From the NCBI GenBank assembly GCA_935421135.1, contig OW285196.1, positions 1,674,001 through 1,738,000 on the forward strand: 64,000 bases of DNA, written 5' to 3'. The notes under the pieces were generated by a model. It ran no database searches. It saw only the letters and a program-made list of their open reading frames with translations, and was not told the DNA's origin. Every line of letters begins with the position of its first letter. The first letter of the stretch is position 1. The position numbers were made by a program, and so were the translations under genes. This DNA is from Bugulina stolonifera. Taxonomy: Eukaryota; Bryozoa; Gymnolaemata; Cheilostomatida; Bugulidae. Positions 37,797 through 54,240 of the stretch are shown one piece after another.

Positions 37797-40700
37797 CTGC
37801 AATATTGATACGCATGTGGTAGAGTAGTAGTAGGGTCACATGATACTACTACATAATATGGTAGAGTAATAGTAGGGTCACATGATACTACTACATATGG
37901 TAGAGTAATAGTAGGGTCACATGATACTACTACATGTGGTAGAGTAATAGTAGGGTCACATGATACTACTACATGTGGTAGAGTAATGGTAGGGTCACAT
38001 GATACTACTACATATGGTAGAGTAATAGTAGGGTCCCATGATACTACTACATGTGGTAGAGTAATGGTAGGGTCACATGATACTACTACATGTGGTAGAG
38101 TAATAGTAGGGTCACATGATACTACTACATGTGGTAGAGTAGTAGTAGGGTCACATGATACTACTACATGTGGTAGAGTAATGGTAGGGTCACATGATAC
38201 TACTACATGTGGTAGAGTAATAGTAGGGTCACATGATACTACTGCATGTGGTAGAGTAATAGTAGGGTCACATGATACTACTACATATGGTAGAGTAATA
38301 GTAGGGTCACATGATACTACTGCATGTGGTAGAGTAATGGTAGGGTCACATGATACTACTGCATGTGGTAGAGTAATGGTAGGGTCACATGATACTACTA
38401 CATGTGGTAGAGTAATAGTAGGGTCACATGATACTACTACATATGGTAGAGTAATAGTAGGGTCACATGATACTACTACATATGGTAGAGTAATAGTAGG
38501 GTCCCATGATACTACTACATGTGGTAGAGTAATAGTAGGGTCACATGATACTACTACATGTGGTAGAGTAGTACTAGGGTCACATGATACTACTACATGT
38601 GGTAGAGTAATAGTAGGGTCACATGATACTACTGCATATGGTAGAGTAATAGTAGGGTCACATGATACTACTACATGTGGTAGAGTAATAGTAGGGTCAC
38701 ATGATACTACTACATATGGTAGAGTAATAGTAGGGTCACATGATACTACTACATATGGTAGAGTAATAGTAGGGTCACATGATACTACTACATGTGGTAG
38801 AGTAATAGTAGGGTCACATGATACTACTACATGTGGTAGAGTAGTACTAGGGTCACATGATACTACTACATATGGTAGAGTAATAGTAGGGTCACATGAT
38901 ACTACTACATATGGTAGAGTAATAGTAGGGTCACATGATACTACTACATGTGGTAGAGTAGTAGTAGGGTCACATGATACTACTACATATGGTAGAGTAA
39001 TAGTATGGTCACATGATACTACTACATGTGGTAGAGTAGTAGTAGGGTCACATGATACTACTACATATGGTAGAGTAATAGTAGGGTCACATGATACTAC
39101 TACATGTGGTAGAGTAGTACTAGGGTCACATGATACTACTACATGTGGTAGAGTAATGGTAGGGTCACATGATACTACTACATATGGTAGAGTAGTAGTA
39201 GGGTCACATGATACTACTACATATGGTAGAGTAATAGTAGGGTCACATGATACTACTACATATGGTAGAGTAATAGTATGGTCACATGATACTACTACAT
39301 GTGGTAGAGTAGTAGTAGGGTCACATGATACTACTACATGTGGTAGAGTAATAGTAGGGTCCCATGATACTACTACATGTGGTAGAGTAATAGTAGGGTC
39401 ACATGATACTACTACATGTGGTAGAGTAATAGTATGGTCACATGATACTACTACATATGGTAGAGTAATAGTAGGGTCACATGATACTACTACATGTGGT
39501 AGACTAGTAGTAGGGTCACATGATACTACTACATATGGTAGAGTAATAGTATGGTCACATGATACTACTACATATGGTAGAGTAATAGTAGGGTCACATG
39601 ATACTACTACATATGGTAGAGTAGTAGTAGGGTCACATGATACTACTACATATGGTAGAGTAATAGTAGGGTCACATGATACTACTACATATGGTAGAGT
39701 AATAGTAGGGTCACATGATACTACTACATGTGGTAGAGTAGTAGTAGGGTCACATGATACTACTACATATGGTAGAGTAATAGTATGGTCACATGATACT
39801 ACTACATGTGGTAGAGTAGTAGTAGGGTCACATGATACTACTACATGTGGTAGAGTAATAGTAGGGTCCCATGATACTACTACATATGGTAGAGTAATGG
39901 TAGGGTCACATGATACTACTACATATGGTAGAGTAATAGTAGGGTCACATGATACTACTACATATGGTAGAGTAGTAGTAGGGTCACATGATACTACTAC
40001 ATGTGGTAGAGTAGTAGTAGGGTCACATGATACTACTACATATGGTAGAGTAGTAGTAGGGTCACATGATACTACTACATATGGTAGAGTAGTAGTAGGG
40101 TCACATGATACTACTACATGTGGTAGAGTAATAGTAGGGTCACATGATACTACTACATGTGGTAGAGTAGTAGTAGGGTCACATGATACTACTACATGTG
40201 GTAGAGTAGTAGTAGGGTCACATGATACTACTACATGTGGTAGAGTAATAGTAGGGTCACATGATACTACTACATGTGGTAGAGTAATAGTATGGTCACA
40301 TGATACTACTGCATGTGGTAGAGTAATAGTATGGTCACATGATACTACTACATGTGGTAGAGTAATAGTAGGGTCACATGATACTACTACATGTGGTAGA
40401 GTAATAGTAGGGTCACATGATACTACTACATGTGGTAGAGTAATAGTAGGGTCACATGATACTACTACATATGGTAGAGTAATAGTAGGGTCACATGATA
40501 CTACTACATGTGGTAGAGTAGTAGTAGGGTCACATGATACTACTACATATGGTAGAGTAGTAGTAGGGTCACATGATACTACTACATATGGTAGAGTAAT
40601 GGTAGGGTCACATGATACTACTACATGTGGTAGAGTAATGGTAAGGTCACATGATACTACTACATATGGTAGAGTAATGGTAGGGTCACATGATACTACT

Positions 40701-43506
40701 ACATGTGGTAGAGTAGTAGTAGGGTCACATGATACTACTACATGTGGTAGAGTAGTAGTAGGGTCACATGATACTACTACATGTGGTAGAGTAGTAGTAG
40801 GGTCACATGATACTACTACATGTGGTAGAGTAGTAGTAGGGTCACATGATACTACTACATGTGGTAGAGTAATGGTAGGGTCACATGATACTACTACATG
40901 TGGTAGAGTAATAGTAGGGTCACATGATACTACTACATGTGGTAGAGTAGTACTAGGGTCACATGATACTACTACATATGGTAGAGTAATAGTAGGGTCA
41001 CATGATACTACTACATGTGGTAGAGTAATGGTAGGGTCACATGATACTACTACATATGGTAGAGTAGTAGTAGGGTCACATGATACTACTACATGTGGTA
41101 GAGTAGTAGTAGGGTCACATGATACTACTACATATGGTAGAGTAATGGTAGGGTCACATGATACTACTACATATGGTAGAGTAATAGTAGGGTCACATGA
41201 TACTACTACATGTGGTAGAGTAATAGTAGGGTCACATGATACTACTACATGTGGTAGAGTAATAGTATGGTCACATGATACTACTGCATGTGGTAGAGTA
41301 ATAGTAGGGTCACATGATACTACTACATGTGGTAGAGTAATAGTATGGTCACATGATACTACATGTGGTAGAGTAATAGTAGGGTCACATGATACTACTA
41401 CATGTGGTAGAGTAATAGTATGGTCACATGATACTACTACATGTGGTAGAGTAATAGTAGGGTCACATGGTACTACTACATGTGGTAGAGTAGTAGTAGG
41501 GTCACATGATACTACTACATGTGGTAGAGTAATAGTATGGTCACATGATACTACTACATATGGTAGAGTAGTAGTAGGGTCACATGATACTACTACATAA
41601 TATGGTAGAGTAATAGTAGGGTCACATGATACTACTACATGTGGTAGAGTAATAGTAGGGTCACATGATACTACTACATGTGGTAGAGTAATAGTATGGT
41701 CACATGATACTACTACATGTGGTAGAGTAATAGTATGGTCACATGATACTACTACATGTGGTAGAGTAATAGTAGGGTCACATGATACTACATGTGGTAG
41801 AGTAGTAGTAGGGTCACATGATACTACTACATGTGGTAGAGTAATAGTAGGGTCACATGATACTACTACATGTGGTAGAGTAGTAGTAGGGTCACATGAT
41901 ACTACTACATGTGGTAGAGTAATAGTAGGGTCACATGATACTACTACATGTGGTAGAGTAGTAGTAGGGTCACATGATACTACTACATATGGTAGAGTAG
42001 TAGTAGGGTCACATGATACTACTACATATGGTAGAGTAGTAGTAGGGTCACATGATACTACATGTGGTAGAGTAGTAGTAGGGTCACATGATACTACTAC
42101 ATGTGGTAGAGTAGTAGTAGGGTCACATGATACTACTACATATGGTAGAGTAGTAGTAGGGTCACATGATACTACTACAAATGGTAGAGTAATGGTAGGG
42201 TCACATGATACTACTACATATGGTAGAGTAGTAGTAGGGTCACATGATACTACTACATGTGGTAGAGTAGTAGTAGGGTCACATGATACTACTACATATG
42301 GTAGAGTAATGGTAGGGTCACATGATACTACTACATATGGTAGAGTAGTAGTAGGGTCACATGATACTACTACATATGGTAGAGTAGTAGTAGGGTCACA
42401 TGATACTACTACATGTGGTAGAGTAATAGTAGGGTCACATGATACTACTACATATGGTAGAGTAGTAGTAGGGTCACATGATACTACTACATGTGGTAGA
42501 GTAGTAGTAGGGTCACATGATACTACTGCATGTGGTAGAGTAGTAGTAGGGTCACATGATACTCCTACATATGGTAGAGTAATAGTATGGTCACATGATA
42601 CTACTACATATGGTAGAGTAATAGTAGGGTCACATGATACTACTACATGTGGTAGAGTAATAGTATGGTCACATGATACTACTACATGTGGTAGAGTAAT
42701 AGTATGGTCACATGATACTACTACATATGGTAGAGTAATGGTAGGGTCACATGATACTACTACATAATATGGTAGAGTAATAGTAGGGTCACATGATACT
42801 ACTACATGTGGTAGAGTAATAGTAGGGTCACATGATACTACTACATATGGTAGAGTAATAGTAGGGTCACATGATACTACTACATGTGGTAGAGTAATAG
42901 TAGGGTCACATGATACTACTACATATGGTAGAGTAATAGTAGGGTCACATGATACTACTACATGTGGTAGAGTAATAGTAGGGTCACATGATACTACTAC
43001 ATGTGGTAGAGTAATAGTATGGTCACATGATACTACTACATATGGTAGAGTAATAGTAGGGTCACATGATACTACTACATGTGGTAGAGTAGTAGTAGGG
43101 TCACATGATACTACTACATGTGGTAGAGTAGTAGTAGGGTCACATGATACTACTACATGTGGTAGAGTAATAGTAGGGTCACATGATACTACTACATGTG
43201 GTAGAGTAATAGTAGGGTCACATGATACTACTACATGTGGTAGAGTAATAGTAGGGTCACATGATACTACTACATATGGTAGAGTAGTAGTAGGGTCACA
43301 TGATACTACTACATATGGTAGAGTAATAGTAGGGTCACATGATACTACTACATGTGGTAGAGTAATAGTAGGGTCACATGATACTACTACATGTGGTAGA
43401 GTAATAGTATGGTCACATGATACTACTACATGTGGTAGAGTAATAGTATGGTCACATGATACTACTACATGTGGTAGAGTAATGGTAGGGTCACATGATA
43501 CTACTA

Positions 43507-45711
43507 CATAATATGGTAGAGTAATAGTAGGGTCACATGATACTACTACATGTGGTAGAGTAGTAGTAGGGTCACATGATACTACTACATATGGTAGAGT
43601 AATAGTAGGGTCACATGATACTACTACATATGGTAGAGTAATAGTAGGGTCACATGATACTACTACATATGGTAGAGTAATAGTATGGTCACATGATACT
43701 ACTACATGTGGTAGAGTAGTAGTAGGGTCACATGATACTACTACATATGGTAGAGTAATAGTAGGGTCACATGATACTACTACATGTGGTAGAGTAGTAC
43801 TAGGGTCACATGATACTACTACATGTGGTAGAGTAGTAGTAGGGTCACATGATACTACTACATATGGTAGAGTAATAGTAGGGTCACATGATACTACTAC
43901 ATGTGGTAGAGTAGTACTAGGGTCACATGATACTACTACATGTGGTAGAGTAATAGTATGGTCACATGATACTACTACATGTGGTAGAGTAATAGTATGG
44001 TCACATGATACTACTACATGTGGTAGAGTAATGGTAGGGTCACATGATACTACTACATAATATGGTAGAGTAATAGTAGGGTCACATGATACTACTACAT
44101 GTGGTAGAGTAGTAGTAGGGTCACATGATACTACTACATATGGTAGAGTAATAGTAGGGTCACATGATACTACTACATGTGGTAGAGTAGTACTAGGGTC
44201 ACATGATACTACTACATGTGGTAGAGTAGTAGTAGGGTCACATGATACTACTACATGTGGTAGAGTAGTAGTAGGGTCACATGATACTACTACATGTGGT
44301 AGAGTAGTAGTATGGTCACATGATACTACTACATGTGGTAGAGTAGTACTAGGGTCACATGATACTACTACATGTGGTAGAGTAGTACTAGGGTCACATG
44401 ATACTACTACATGTGGTAGAGTAGTAGTAGGGTCACATGATACTACTACATAATATGGTAGAGTAATAGTAGGGTCACATGATACTACTACATAATATGG
44501 TAGAGTAATAGTAGGGTCACATGATACTACTACATGTGGTAGAGTAGTAGTAGGGTCACATGATACTACTACATATGGTAGAGTAATAGTATGGTCACAT
44601 GATACTACTACATGTGGTAGAGTAATAGTAGGGTCACATGATACTACTACATGTGGTAGAGTAGTACTAGGGTCACATGATACTACTACATGTGGTAGAG
44701 TAGTACTAGGGTCACATGATACTACTACATGTGGTAGAGTAGTAGTAGGGTCACATGATACTACTACATGTGGTAGAGTAATAGTAGGGTCACATGATAC
44801 TACTACATGTGGTAGAGTAATAGTATGGTCACATGATACTACTACATGTGGTAGAGTAATAGTATGGTCACATGATACTACTACATGTGGTAGAGTAATG
44901 GTAGGGTCACATGATACTACTACATAATATGGTAGAGTAATAGTAGGGTCACATGATACTACTACATGTGGTAGAGTAGTAGTAGGGTCACATGATACTA
45001 CTACATATGGTAGAGTAATAGTAGGGTCACATGATACTACTACATGTGGTAGAGTAGTACTAGGGTCACATGATACTACTACATGTGGTAGAGTAGTAGT
45101 AGGGTCACATGATACTACTACATATGGTAGAGTAATAGTAGGGTCACATGATACTACTACATGTGGTAGAGTAGTACTAGGGTCACATGATACTACTACA
45201 TGTGGTAGAGTAATAGTATGGTCACATGATACTACTACATGTGGTAGAGTAATAGTATGGTCACATGATACTACTACATGTGGTAGAGTAATGGTAGGGT
45301 CACATGATACTACTACATAATATGGTAGAGTAATAGTAGGGTCACATGATACTACTACATGTGGTAGAGTAGTAGTAGGGTCACATGATACTACTACATA
45401 TGGTAGAGTAATAGTAGGGTCACATGATACTACTACATGTGGTAGAGTAGTACTAGGGTCACATGATACTACTACATGTGGTAGAGTAGTAGTAGGGTCA
45501 CATGATACTACTACATGTGGTAGAGTAGTAGTAGGGTCACATGATACTACTACATGTGGTAGAGTAATAGTAGGGTCACATGATACTACTACATGTGGTA
45601 GAGTAATAGTATGGTCACATGATACTACTACATGTGGTAGAGTAATAGTATGGTCACATGATACTACTACATGTGGTAGAGTAATGGTAGGGTCACATGA
45701 TACTACTACAT
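43507..45711. repeat. Higher-order repeats within the 39-bp array
   Basis: The rare 42-bp variant (CATAATATGG) marks block starts near 44924, 45317 and 45711, 393 bp (10 x 39 + 3) apart. The order of unit subtypes within consecutive blocks is largely the same, and the end of the block starting at 43507 matches too. Confidence 0.8.
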
Positions 45712-48700
45712 AATATGGTAGAGTAATAGTAGGGTCACATGATACTACTACATGTGGTAGAGTAATAGTAGGGTCACATGATACTACTACATATGGTAGA
45801 GTAATAGTAGGGTCACATGATACTACTACATGTGGTAGAGTAATAGTAGGGTCACATGATACTACTACATATGGTAGAGTAATAGTAGGGTCACATGATA
45901 CTACTACATGTGGTAGAGTAATAGTAGGGTCACATGATACTACTACATGTGGTAGAGTAATAGTATGGTCACATGATACTACTACATGTGGTAGAGTAAT
46001 AGTATGGTCACATGATACTACTACATATGGTAGAGTAGTAGTAGGGTCACATGATACTACTACATATGGTAGAGTAGTAGTAGGGTCACATGATACTACT
46101 ACATGTGGTAGAGTAATAGTAGGGTCACATGATACTACTGCATGTGGTAGAGTAGTAGTATGGTCACATGATACTACTACATGTGGTAGAGTAATAGTAG
46201 GGTCACATGATACTACTACATGTGGTAGAGTAGTAGTAGGGTCACATGATACTACTACATGTGGTAGAGTAGTAGTAGGGTCACATGATACTACTACATA
46301 TGGTAGAGTAGTAGTATGGTCACATGATACTACTACATGTGGTAGAGTAGTACTAGGGTCACATGATACTACTACATATGGTAGAGTAGTAGTAGGGTCA
46401 CATGATACTACTACATGTGGTAGAGTAATAGTAGGGTCACATGATACTACTGCATGTGGTAGAGTAGTAGTAGGGTCACATGATACTACTGCATGTGGTA
46501 GAGTAATAGTAGGGTCACATGATACTACTACATGTGGTAGAGTAATGGTAAGGTCACATGATACTACTACATATGGTAGAGTAGTAGTATGGTCACATGA
46601 TACTACTACATGTGGTAGAGTAATAGTAGGGTCACATGATACTACTGCATGTGGTAGAGTAGTAGTATGGTCACATGATACTACTACATGTGGTAGAGTA
46701 ATAGTAGGGTCACATGATACTACTACATGTGGTAGAGTAGTAGTAGGGTCACATGATACTACTACATGTGGTAGAGTAATAGTATGGTCACATGATACTC
46801 CTACATATGGTAGAGTAATAGTATGGTCACATGATACTACTACATATGGTAGAGTAATAGTAGGGTCACATGATACTACTACATGTGGTAGAGTAATAGT
46901 ATGGTCACATGATACTACTACATATGGTAGAGTAATAGTAGGGTCACATGATACTACTACATGTGGTAGAGTAATAGTATGGTCACATGATACTACTACA
47001 TGTGGTAGAGTAGTACTAGGGTCACATGATACTACTGCATATGGTAGAGTAGTAGTAGGGTCACATGATACTACTACATATGGTAGAGTAGTAGTAGGGT
47101 CACATGATACTACTACATGTGGTAGAGTAATAGTATGGTCACATGATACTACTACATGTGGTAGAGTAATAGTATGGTCACATGATACTACTACATGTGG
47201 TAGAGTAATGGTAGGGTCACATGATACTACTACATATGGTAGAGTAGTAGTATGGTCACATGATACTACTACATGTGGTAGAGTAATAGTAGGGTCACAT
47301 GATACTACTACATGTGGTAGAGTAATAGTAGGGTCACATGATACTACTACATGTGGTAGAGTAGTAGTAGGGTCACATGATACTACTACATGTGGTAGAG
47401 TAATGGTAGGGTCACATGATACTACTACATGTGGTAGAGTAATAGTAGGGTCACATGATACTACTACATATGGTAGAGTAATAGTAGGGTCACATGATAC
47501 TACTACATGTGGTAGAGTAGTAGTAGGGTCACATGATACTACTACATATGGTAGAGTAATAGTAGGGTCACATGATACTACTACATGTGGTAGAGTAATA
47601 GTATGGTCACATGATACTACTACATGTGGTAGAGTAATAGTAGGGTCACATGATACTACTACATGTGGTAGAGTAATAGTATGGTCACATGATACTACTG
47701 CATGTGGTAGAGTAATAGTATGGTCACATGATACTACTACATGTGGTAGAGTAATAGTAGGGTCACATGATACTACTACATGTGGTAGAGTAATAGTAGG
47801 GTCACATGATACTACTACATATGGTAGAGTAATGGTAGGGTCACATGATACTACTACATGTGGTAGAGTAGTAGTAGGGTCACATGATACTACTACATGT
47901 GGTAGAGTAGTAGTAGGGTCACATGATACTACTACATGTGGTAGAGTAATGGTAGGGTCACATGATACTACTACATGTGGTAGAGTAATAGTAGGGTCAC
48001 ATGATACTACTACATGTGGTAGAGTAGTAGTAGGGTCACATGATACTACTACATGTGGTAGAGTAATAGTAGGGTCACATGATACTACTACATATGGTAG
48101 AGTAATAGTAGGGTCACATGATACTACTACATATGGTAGAGTAGTAGTAGGGTCACATGATACTACTACATATGGTAGAGTAATAGTAGGGTCACATGAT
48201 ACTACTACATATGGTAGAGTAATAGTAGGGTCACATGATACTACTACATGTGGTAGAGTAGTAGTAGGGTCACATGATACTACTACATGTGATAGAGTAA
48301 TAGTAGGGTCACATGATACTACTACATGTGGTAGAGTAGTAGTAGGGTCACATGATACTACTACATATGGTAGAGTAATAGTAGGGTCACATGATACTAC
48401 TACATGTGGTAGAGTAATAGTAGGGTCACATGATACTACTACATGTGGTAGAGTAGTACTAGGGTCACATGATACTACTACATGTGGTAGAGTAATAGTA
48501 GGGTCACATGATACTACTACATGTGGTAGAGTAATAGTAGGGTCACATGATACTACTACATATGGTAGAGTAGTAGTAGGGTCACATGATACTACTACAT
48601 GTGGTAGAGTAATAGTAGGGTCACATGATACTACTACATGTGGTAGAGTAATAGTATGGTCACATGATACTACTACATGTGGTAGAGTAGTACTAGGGTC

Positions 48701-51700
48701 ACATGATACTACTGCATATGGTAGAGTAGTAGTAGGGTCACATGATACTACTACATGTGGTAGAGTAATGGTAGGGTCACATGATACTACATGTGGTAGA
48801 GTAATGGTAGGGTCACATGATACTACTACATGTGGTAGAGTAGTAGTAGGGTCACATGATACTACTACATATGGTAGAGTAATAGTAGGGTCACATGATA
48901 CTACTACATGTGGTAGAGTAGTAGTAGGGTCACATGATACTACTACATATGGTAGAGTAATAGTAGGGTCACATGATACTACTACATGTGGTAGAGTAAT
49001 AGTAGGGTCACATGATACTACTACATGTGGTAGAGTAGTAGTAGGGTCACATGATACTACTACATGTGGTAGAGTAGTACTAGGGTCACATGATACTACT
49101 ACATATGGTAGAGTAGTAGTAGGGTCACATGATACTACTACATGTGGTAGAGTAATAGTAGGGTCACATGATACTACTACATGTGGTAGAGTAGTAGTAG
49201 GGTCACATGATACTACTACATGTGGTAGAGTAGTAGTAGGGTCACATGATACTACTACATATGGTAGAGTAATAGTAGGGTCACATGATACTACATGTGG
49301 TAGAGTAATAGTAGGGTCACATGATACTACTACATGTGGTAGAGTAGTAGTAGGGTCACATGATACTACTACATGTGGTAGAGTAGTACTAGGGTCACAT
49401 GATACTACTACATGTGGTAGAGTAGTAGTAGGGTCACATGATACTACTACATGTGGTAGAGTAATAGTAGGGTCACATGATACTACTACATGTGGTAGAG
49501 TAGTAGTAGGGTCACATGATACTACTACATGTGGTAGAGTAATAGTAGGGTCACATGATACTACTACATGTGGTAGAGTAATAGTAGGGTCACATGATAC
49601 TACTACATGTGGTAGAGTAATAGTAGGGTCACATGATACTACTACATGTGGTAGAGTAATAGTAGGGTCACATGATACTACTGCATGTGGTAGAGTAGTA
49701 GTAGGGTCACATGATACTACTACATATGGTAGAGTAATAGTAGGGTCACATGATACTACTACATATGGTAGAGTAGTAGTAGGGTCACATGATACTACTA
49801 CATGTGGTAGAGTAATAGTATGGTCACATGATACTACTACATGTGGTAGAGTAATAGTAGGGTCACATGATACTACTACATGTGGTAGAGTAATAGTAGG
49901 GTCACATGATACTACTACATATGGTAGAGTAATAGTAGGGTCACATGATACTACTACATGTGGTAGAGTAGTAGTAGGGTCACATGATACTACTACATGT
50001 GGTAGAGTAATAGTATGGTCACATGATACTACTACATGTGGTAGAGTAGTAGTAGGGTCACATGATACTACTACATGTGGTAGAGTAATAGTAGGGTCAC
50101 ATGATACTACTACATATGGTAGAGTAATAGTATGGTCACATGATACTACTACATGTGGTAGAGTAATAGTAGGGTCACATGATACTACTACATGTGGTAG
50201 AGTAGTAGTAGGGTCACATGATACTACTACATATGGTAGAGTAATAGTAGGGTCACATGATACTACTACATGTGGTAGAGTAATAGTAGGGTCACATGAT
50301 ACTACTACATGTGGTAGAGTAATAGTAGGGTCACATGATACTACTACATATGGTAGAGTAATAGTAGGGTCACATGATACTACTACATATGGTAGAGTAA
50401 TAGTATGGTCACATGATACTACTACATGTGGTAGAGTAGTAGTAGGGTCACATGATACTACTACATGTGGTAGAGTAATAGTAGGGTCACATGATACTAC
50501 TACATGTGGTAGAGTAGTAGTAGGGTCACATGATACTACTACATGTGGTAGAGTAATAGTAGGGTCACATGATACTACTACATATGGTAGAGTAATAGTA
50601 GGGTCACATGATACTACTACATGTGGTAGAGTAGTAGTAGGGTCACATGATACTACTACATGTGGTAGAGTAATAGTAGGGTCACATGATACTACTACAT
50701 ATGGTAGAGTAATAGTAGGGTCACATGATACTACTACATGTGGTAGAGTAATAGTAGGGTCACATGATACTACTACATGTGGTAGAGTAATAGTAGGGTC
50801 ACATGATACTACTACATGTGGTAGAGTAGTAGTAGGGTCACATGATACTACTACATGTGGTAGAGTAGTAGTAGGGTCACATGATACTACTACATATGGT
50901 AGAGTAATAGTAGGGTCACATGATACTACTACATATGGTAGAGTAATAGTAGGGTCACATGATACTACTACATGTGGTAGAGTAGTAGTAGGGTCACATG
51001 ATACTACTACATGTGGTAGAGTAATAGTAGGGTCACATGATACTACTACATATGGTAGAGTAATAGTAGGGTCACATGATACTACTACATGTGGTAGAGT
51101 AATAGTAGGGTCACATGATACTACTACATGTGGTAGAGTAATAGTAGGGTCACATGATACTACTACATGTGGTAGAGTAGTAGTAGGGTCACATGATACT
51201 ACTACATGTGGTAGAGTAATAGTAGGGTCACATGATACTACTGCATGTGGTAGAGTAGTAGTAGGGTCACATGATACTACTACATGTGGTAGAGTAATAG
51301 TAGGGTCACATGATACTACTACATATGGTAGAGTAATGGTATGGTCACATGATACTACTACATGTGGTAGAGTAATAGTAGAGTCACATGATACTACTAC
51401 ATATGGTAGAGTAATAGTAGGGTCACATGATACTACTACATATGGTAGAGTAGTAGTAGGGTCACATGATACTACTGCATGTGGTAGAGTAGTAGTAGGG
51501 TCACATGATACTACTACATGTGGTAGAGTAATAGTAGGGTCACATGATACTACTGCATGTGGTAGAGTAGTAGTAGGGTCACATGATACTACTACATATG
51601 GTAGAGTAATAGTAGGGTCACATGATACTACTACATATGGTAGAGTAGTAGTAGGGTCACATGATACTCCTACATGTGGTAGAGTAATAGTAGGGTCACA

Positions 51701-52769
51701 TGATACTACTACATGTGGTAGAGTAATAGTAGGGTCACATGATACTACTACATGTGGTAGAGTAATGGTAGGGTCACATGATACTACTACATGTGGTAGA
51801 GTAGTAGTAGGGTCACATGATACTACTACATATGGTAGAGTAATAGTAGGGTCACATGATACTACTACATGTGGTAGAGTAGTAGTAGGGTCACATGATA
51901 CTACTACATATGGTAGAGTAGTAGTAGGGTCACATGATACTACTACATGTGGTAGAGTAGTAGTAGGGTCACATGATACTACTACATGTGGTAGAGTAAT
52001 AGTAGGGTCACATGATACTACTACATGTGGTAGAGTAATAGTAGGGTCACATGATACTACTACATGTGGTAGAGTAGTAGTAGGGTCACATGATACTACT
52101 ACATGTGGTAGAGTAATAGTATGGTCACATGATACTACTACATGTGGTAGAGTAATAGTAGAGTCACATGATACTACTACATATGGTAGAGTAATAGTAG
52201 GGTCACATGATACTACTACATATGGTAGAGTAGTAGTAGGGTCACATGATACTACTACATGTGGTAGAGTAATAGTAGGGTCACATGATACTACTACATG
52301 TGGTAGAGTAATAGTAGGGTCACATGATACTACTGCATGTGGTAGAGTAGTAGTAGGGTCACATGATACTACTACATGTGGTAGAGTAATAGTAGGGTCA
52401 CATGATACTACTACATATGGTAGAGTAATAGTAGGGTCACATGATACTACTACATATGGTAGAGTAATAGTAGGGTCACATGATACTACTGCATGTGGTA
52501 GAGTAGTAGTAGGGTCACATGATACTACTACATGTGGTAGAGTAGTAGTAGGGTCACATGATACTACTACATATGGTAGAGTAATAGTAGGGTCACATGA
52601 TACTACTACATGTGGTAGAGTAGTAGTAGGGTCACATGATACTACTACATGTGGTAGAGTAGTAGTAGGGTCACATGATACTACTACATATGGTAGAGTA
52701 GTAGTAGGGTCACATGATACTACTACATGTGGTAGAGTAGTAGTAGGGTCACATGATACTACTGCATGT

Positions 52770-54240
52770 GGTAGAGTAATAGTAGGGTCACATGATACTA
52801 CTACATATGGTAGAGTAATAGTAGGGTCACATGATACTACTACATGTGGTAGAGTAGTAGTAGGGTCACATGATACTACTACATGTGGTAGAGTAATAGT
52901 AGGGTCACATGATACTACTACATGTGGTAGAGTAGTAGTAGGGTCACATGATACTACTGCATGTGGTAGAGTAGTAGTAGGGTCACATGATACTACTACA
53001 TGTGGTAGAGTAATAGTAGGGTCACATGATACTACTACATGTGGTAGAGTAATAGTAGGGTCACATGATACTACATGTGGTAGAGTAATAGTAGGGTCAC
53101 ATGATACTACTACATGTGGTAGAGTAATAGTAGGGTCACATGATACTACATGTGGTAGAGTAGTAGTAGGGTCACATGATACTACTACATGTGGTAGAGT
53201 AATAGTAGGGTCACATGATACTACATGTGGTAGAGTAATAGTAGGGTCACATGATACTACTACATATGGTAGAGTAATAGTATGGTCACATGATACTACT
53301 ACATGTGGTAGAGTAGTAGTAGGGTCACATGATACTACATGTGGTAGAGTAATAGTATGGTCACATGATACTACTGTATGTGGTAGAGTAATAGTATGGT
53401 CACATGATACTACTACATGTGGTAGAGTAGTAGTAGGGTCACATGATACTACTACATGTGGTAGAGTAGTAGTAGGGTCACATGATACTACTACATATGG
53501 TAGAGTAGTAGTAGGGTCACATGATACTACTACATGTGGTAGAGTAGTAGTAGGGTCACATGATACTACTGCATGTGGTAGAGTAATAGTAGGGTCACAT
53601 GATACTACTACATATGGTAGAGTAATAGTAGGGTCACATGATACTACTACATGTGGTAGAGTAGTAGTAGGGTCACATGATACTACTACATGTGGTAGAG
53701 TAATAGTAGGGTCACATGATACTACTACATGTGGTAGAGTAGTAGTAGGGTCACATGATACTACTGCATGTGGTAGAGTAGTAGTAGGGTCACATGATAC
53801 TACTACATGTGGTAGAGTAATAGTAGGGTCACATGATACTACTACATGTGGTAGAGTAATAGTAGGGTCACATGATACTACATGTGGTAGAGTAATAGTA
53901 GGGTCACATGATACTACTACATGTGGTAGAGTAATAGTAGGGTCACATGATACTACATGTGGTAGAGTAGTAGTAGGGTCACATGATACTACTACATGTG
54001 GTAGAGTAATAGTAGGGTCACATGATACTACATGTGGTAGAGTAATAGTAGGGTCACATGATACTACTACATATGGTAGAGTAATAGTATGGTCACATGA
54101 TACTACTACATGTGGTAGAGTAGTAGTAGGGTCACATGATACTACATGTGGTAGAGTAATAGTATGGTCACATGATACTACTGCATGTGGTAGAGTAATA
54201 GTATGGTCACATGATACTACTACATGTGGTAGAGTAATAG
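52770..54240. repeat. About 807-bp higher-order duplication within the 39-bp array
   Basis: The same sequence of unit subtypes, including the order of 36-bp short units, occurs twice with a shift of 807 bp (17 units of 39 plus 4 of 36). The copies are distinguished by one change (TGTATG at 53375 against TGCATG at 54182). Confidence 0.8.
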